Source: an uncultured Prevotella sp. (GTDB lineage: Bacteria > Bacteroidota > Bacteroidia > Bacteroidales > Bacteroidaceae). From it: a DNA stretch of 64,000 nucleotides. Numbering within the stretch: the stretch's first letter is position 1; each line of letters starts with the position of its first letter. A model generated the notes under the pieces. It did not search any database. It saw only the letters and a list, made by a program, of their open reading frames with translations, and was not told the DNA's origin. This document shows positions 61,183-64,000 of this stretch, piece after piece. The position numbers and the translations under genes are program-made. The stretch covers positions 124,001-188,000 of the forward strand of contig NZ_CAMJOS010000004.1 in assembly GCF_946407605.1 (NCBI RefSeq). Direction: 5' to 3'.

Positions 61183-61295
61183 TCAGGCTGCGTTTTTCCC
61201 CTTTTATCTAAGAAAAATGATTGGAGATATGAATAAGGGAGCCCCAGCTATGTGAAGCATAAGAAAATCTCTTGAAACGTTAATTTATTGAAAAA

Positions 61296-61311
61296 CGATA
61301 AACTTTTATCG
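61296..61311. promoter_or_regulatory. Palindromic operator candidate CGATAAA-CT-TTTATCG
   Basis: Perfect seven-base inverted repeat 30 bases upstream of the -7 motif of the DUF2975-like/XRE operon. A third CGATAAA half-site at 61383-61389 lies in the ribosome-binding region. Suits autoregulation by the XRE protein. Confidence 0.55.
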
Positions 61312-61341
61312 ATTTAATTTGGTTGATAACAGAATAATATA

Positions 61342-61349
61342 TACCTTTG
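61342..61349 (+). promoter_or_regulatory. -7 promoter motif for the DUF2975-like/XRE operon
   Basis: TACCTTTG, 45 bases before the ATG at 61395. Confidence 0.75.
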
Positions 61350-61394
61350 CATATCGAAAATCAATAAATAACAAAAATAAAACGATAAAAGAAT

Positions 61395-61880
61395 ATGGAA
61401 ACTAAAGCATTATTCAGCAAAATGATTAAGAATTGGCCAGGCCTTATCTTCCTATTGGCTCTGGCATGTCTCATGGCTTGGTTGATGACGGACGACATCA
61501 ACAGGATGCAAGCTGCCACCACGAACTATGAGTACTATAAGAACTTCATTTATCTGATTGTCAACATCGCCATCACCTATTTCTTCTGCATCGTCATGCT
61601 GATGGTATTCTTTACCTATATTAATAAGCAGTACTCGAAGTGGTGTGTGCGTCTGTTCTATGTGCTGGGCATATCAGTTCTGGTTTATTACGTAATAGCA
61701 GGCCAGTTTAACACACATATGTTTAACATGATTGAGAGCGACCACATTGAAGAGTATCCCAAGATGGCACATAGGTTATATACTGGTCCGCTGTACTGGA
61801 TGTTTGTTGGCTACTTCTTTGTTCCCAAGATTCTGAAGGACGCCAGGAAGATGAAGGAAGAACAAGACTTAACTATTTGA
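61395..61880 (+). CDS. DUF2975-like four-helix membrane protein
   Basis: A 161-residue inner-membrane protein with four TM helices (about 14-32, 50-76, 83-102 and 128-146). The size, topology and a small XRE gene four bases downstream match DUF2975 proteins, which are commonly paired with YozG-like regulators. Function of the family is unknown. I cannot confirm the family from motifs alone. Confidence 0.6.
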   Translation: METKALFSKMIKNWPGLIFLLALACLMAWLMTDDINRMQAATTNYEYYKNFIYLIVNIAITYFFCIVMLMVFFTYINKQYSKWCVRLFYVLGISVLVYYVIAGQFNTHMFNMIESDHIEEYPKMAHRLYTGPLYWMFVGYFFVPKILKDARKMKEEQDLTI

Positions 61881-61884
61881 AGCC

Positions 61885-62097
61885 ATGGGAAGAATCATCG
61901 TTAATTTAGATGTGGAACTGGCTAAGCGTAAAATGTCGCTGAGTGAGTTGGCAGAGAAAGTTGGCCTGACACTGGCCAACCTCTCAATCCTGAAGACGGG
62001 CAAGGCCAAAGCCGTACGCTTCACCACCCTCGAGACCATCTGCCGCGTGCTGGACTGTCAGCCAGGTGACATTTTGGAGTATAGGGACGAGGAATGA
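61885..62097 (+). CDS. Small XRE-type helix-turn-helix regulator (YozG-like)
   Basis: A 70-residue Cro/C1-type DNA-binding protein consisting of little more than the helix-turn-helix (MSLSELAEKVGLTLANLSILKTGKAKAVRF, about 17-46) and the closing TLETICRVLDCQPGDILEY typical of the YozG group. It lies four bases after the membrane protein gene and probably represses the operon through the CGATAAA sites upstream. Intact and full length for this group. Confidence 0.9.
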   Translation: MGRIIVNLDVELAKRKMSLSELAEKVGLTLANLSILKTGKAKAVRFTTLETICRVLDCQPGDILEYRDEE

Positions 62098-62102
62098 GAT
62101 AG

Positions 62103-62582
62103 TCAGTTCTCATTCTCTGTCATCTTCATGACATCATCCACAGAGAACTTGCCTGAGAAGACCATGAGGGTGACCTCGTCATCATCCTCGTCAACCTGCA
62201 TGAGTACGATGGACTGCTGTTTGTTCTGTGTAAAATAGATGTTGACCTTCTGATCATCATCGTTTATCTGCATCAGCACCTCATACTTATCGCGAGTAAG
62301 GATGGTCTTGACCTCGTTCTTCAGTTTCTTGCAGGCGCTCTTTTCGTCAGAATGGATAATCTGGATGCCACTCAACTTGTTGGAGAGGGCTTTGATATCC
62401 ACATTGGGGATGGAGGGCGTGTTGTTCTTGCCTGCCATAGCCAGCATATACTTTGAAATAAAGACATAGGTCACATCCTTCATGTCGGCATATTTCTCGA
62501 ATGCCTTTACCTGGGCGCCTGCATTAAGACTGAAGAGAGCCACCACGGCGCAAAGCAGGAATTTGATGATTGTCTGTTTCAT
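62103..62582 (-). CDS. DUF4252 family protein (second copy)
   Basis: A 159-residue exported protein with a signal peptide (cleavage near NAGAQ, about residue 23) and the DUF4252 pattern (FEKYADMKDVTYVFISKYML, then acidic DDDDQKVNIYF). Function unknown. It is the last gene of an ECF sigma operon whose first visible gene is another DUF4252 protein with the same layout (about 160 residues each). Only one base separates it from the putative anti-sigma gene. Confidence 0.85.
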   Translation of the reverse strand: MKQTIIKFLLCAVVALFSLNAGAQVKAFEKYADMKDVTYVFISKYMLAMAGKNNTPSIPNVDIKALSNKLSGIQIIHSDEKSACKKLKNEVKTILTRDKYEVLMQINDDDQKVNIYFTQNKQQSIVLMQVDEDDDEVTLMVFSGKFSVDDVMKMTENEN

Positions 62583-62583
62583 A

Positions 62584-62985
62584 CTATTTCATTACTTTTA
62601 ATCGTTCGTTCAATGTATTCTCGGCCTTGTCGCTCAGCACCTTGGCTTTCTCCAGTTGTCCCATGCCCTTGTTCAGGTTGGCAGCCAAGAGCAGCAGCGC
62701 ACGCTCAGCCTCCTGTTGTGCCACGACAGGGTCTTGGTAAGTGTCCTGCTCAGCAAGGTTCGTGTATTTTTCTTGGCTGAGTATGTGATAGCCCACGCCA
62801 AAGACAAGGGCGACGCAGGCTGCAGCAGCTGTGTAGCGCAGCACTCTGGGAAGGGGGAGACGACGTGTGACAGCCTTTTTCTTCTTCTCTTCTTGCTCCC
62901 ATTCGTCAATCTTGTTCGAGAGTCGTTGCTCCAGCCCTTCTGGGATGGGAATCTTCTCTAAAGCTTCAAAGTTCAGTTCGTCCAT
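62584..62985 (-). CDS. Putative anti-sigma factor, single-pass membrane protein
   Basis: A 133-residue protein with a charged cytoplasmic N-terminus (about 1-45), one TM helix (about 49-68, RYTAAAACVALVFGVGYHIL) and a helical C-terminal part. It overlaps the ECF sigma gene by 13 bases. Without a zinc motif its anti-sigma role rests on position and topology. Confidence 0.6.
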   Translation of the reverse strand: MDELNFEALEKIPIPEGLEQRLSNKIDEWEQEEKKKKAVTRRLPLPRVLRYTAAAACVALVFGVGYHILSQEKYTNLAEQDTYQDPVVAQQEAERALLLLAANLNKGMGQLEKAKVLSDKAENTLNERLKVMK

Positions 62986-63485
62986 GTCTTTGTCATTTTT
63001 TGGAATTGCTGTTTCAGTTTCTGTCGCGTTCGCATCACAATGATGCGGATATTACCTTGCGAGAGGCCTGTGTCGCGTTCTATCTCTTCATAGGAGCGGT
63101 CTTCCACTAGATGCATTCGGATGATTTTTCCGTCACGCTGTGGCAGTTGCCCGATAAGTGTTTCCATCTGCGATGCCTCGTCGCGTGAGTCAATCTGACT
63201 GTCCAGGCTGCTGTCGTCAGGCGGTTCAGTGTGGGACTCAATATCCTCAGAGGCGTTGATATGTTTCTGACGTCGCTGACTGACGAACAGGTTTCGCATC
63301 ATGACGACAAGATAAGCTTCCGTCGCTACCACATCAGCTAGCTCCTCGCGCTTCTGCCACAACTTCAGATACAAGTCCTGAAGCAGGTCTTCGGCATCCT
63401 GCGCATTGCCCGTCAGCTGGTAGGCTACCCTGTAGAGTAGCCTGTGATGAGGCATAAACCGTTGCTTAAACTCCTGTGCGTCCAT
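62973..63485 (-). CDS. ECF-type RNA polymerase sigma factor
   Basis: A 170-residue sigma-70 family protein with region 2 (LTGNAQDAEDLLQDLYLKLW, about 24-43) and region 4 (LPQRDGKIIRMHLVEDRSYEEIERDTGLSQGNIRIIVMRTRQ region, about 114-155). Second ECF factor in the window; the two are not close copies. It is preceded by a DUF4252 gene and followed by the putative anti-sigma. Confidence 0.93.
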   Translation of the reverse strand: MDAQEFKQRFMPHHRLLYRVAYQLTGNAQDAEDLLQDLYLKLWQKREELADVVATEAYLVVMMRNLFVSQRRQKHINASEDIESHTEPPDDSSLDSQIDSRDEASQMETLIGQLPQRDGKIIRMHLVEDRSYEEIERDTGLSQGNIRIIVMRTRQKLKQQFQKMTKTWTN

Positions 63486-63501
63486 CTGCCACGACAGCTC
63501 T

Positions 63502-63999
63502 TTAGTTTGTTCCAGACATCTTCTTTAACAGTTCGGACAGGTCGAGGGTTCCATTGATAACCACCAGCTGTGCCTCATCATCCTCTATAGACATGATAAC
63601 ATTAATAGTCTTGTCACCCTCCTTAGCCTGACATATCTTAACCGTTTCACCATCCTCGCCATTCATGTCAACCAGCGTCTGCCATTTTTTACCTTTCAGC
63701 AACTTCTGGGCCGACTTCTTCAGTTTGGCAGCAGATTCTTCTTCTTCGCAATGGAACACCATGATATCGTCAATCACCTTGACAATCTCACTGGCAGTAT
63801 TGCCCAAATTGATGATGTCGCCAACTTGAACGCCATTGCCCTGCTCAGCTGCAACCTCAAGCATGGACTTGTCAATGTGGACAAACTCCACACCATCGAT
63901 TTTTGCCAACTTATTGAAGGCCTTGCTCTGAGCATGAGCACAAATGCAAACCAAAGACAAAACGGCACATACTGCCAACTGTTTCATAATCCTTTTCAT
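63502..63999 (-). CDS. DUF4252 family protein (first copy, start at window edge)
   Basis: A 165-residue protein from the ATG at 63999, or 161 from the ATG at 63987. The second is favoured because it gives MKQ like the other DUF4252 copy. Signal peptide (cleavage near AHAQ) and the family pattern FNKLAKIDGVEFVHIDKSML are visible. The promoter lies outside the window. It is 16 bases before the ECF sigma gene, so it heads the visible operon. Confidence 0.85.
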   Translation of the reverse strand: MKRIMKQLAVCAVLSLVCICAHAQSKAFNKLAKIDGVEFVHIDKSMLEVAAEQGNGVQVGDIINLGNTASEIVKVIDDIMVFHCEEEESAAKLKKSAQKLLKGKKWQTLVDMNGEDGETVKICQAKEGDKTINVIMSIEDDEAQLVVINGTLDLSELLKKMSGTN

Positions 64000-64000
64000 A

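Overview
The window looks like a chromosomal segment of a Bacteroidales bacterium, most likely Prevotella or a close relative. The evidence is a Bacteroidetes -7 promoter motif (TAnnTTTG) in front of most transcription units, T9SS-type C-terminal tails, BspA-like leucine-rich repeats, three LruC-domain proteins, an HU-like/smalltalk gene pair, and DUF2851, DUF3332 and DUF4252 proteins. Genes are dense, mostly in short operons, and many ATGs lie only 4-8 bases after the -7 motif, so their mRNAs should be leaderless or nearly so.

Layout. 1-8.5 kb: an fprA-like flavoprotein (cut by the window edge) and a PfkB sugar kinase, divergent from an M16 peptidase and a GH3 glycosidase; a tRNA-Met; ribF with a CPBP protease; and the DUF2851/thioesterase/dprA operon. 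10.4-16.7 kb: three LruC-domain surface lipoproteins. 16.8-26.8 kb: a collinear five-gene run (SpmA/B-like membrane protein, flippase, a 1321-residue CotH-kinase protein with a T9SS tail, S46 dipeptidyl-peptidase, aspartyl protease with PDZ). 26.9-31.4 kb: two tandem Cache-HAMP membrane sensors, the first without phospho-acceptor His and ATPase domain, then an ECF sigma factor and a putative anti-sigma. 31.5-36.3 kb: housekeeping genes (dusB, xerC/D, an O-methyltransferase, aroQ, rbfA, a LolC/E-like permease).

36.3-41.1 kb is the accessory zone: a remnant of a beta-propeller gene lost at both ends, a complete IS21-family element, an AT-rich stretch with nested inverted repeats, and the HU-like/smalltalk module. 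41.1-59.9 kb: a BspA-like LRR protein, an EamA transporter, M3 peptidase, PgeF, an SDR, DUF3332, a rluA/helicase/Dna2-like operon, a second GH3 and an esterase. 59.9-64 kb is regulatory: a candidate structured ncRNA converging on a membrane-anchored AraC-type regulator, a DUF2975-like/XRE pair, and a DUF4252/ECF sigma/anti-sigma/DUF4252 operon cut at the window end.

The observations I rate highest are three. (1) A 40-base element, 36/40 identical, sits exactly 47 bases upstream of the -7 motifs of both the candidate ncRNA and the AraC-type gene, pointing to a shared regulatory circuit. (2) Heptanucleotide tandem repeats lie inside three unrelated genes (M3 peptidase, Dna2-like helicase, GH3), in the same orientation and reading frame, each encoding a variant of the heptapeptide S-Q-x-S-N-L-K/N. 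(3) Short upstream reading frames sit directly behind promoters of the LruC, DUF2851, LRR and HU-like genes.
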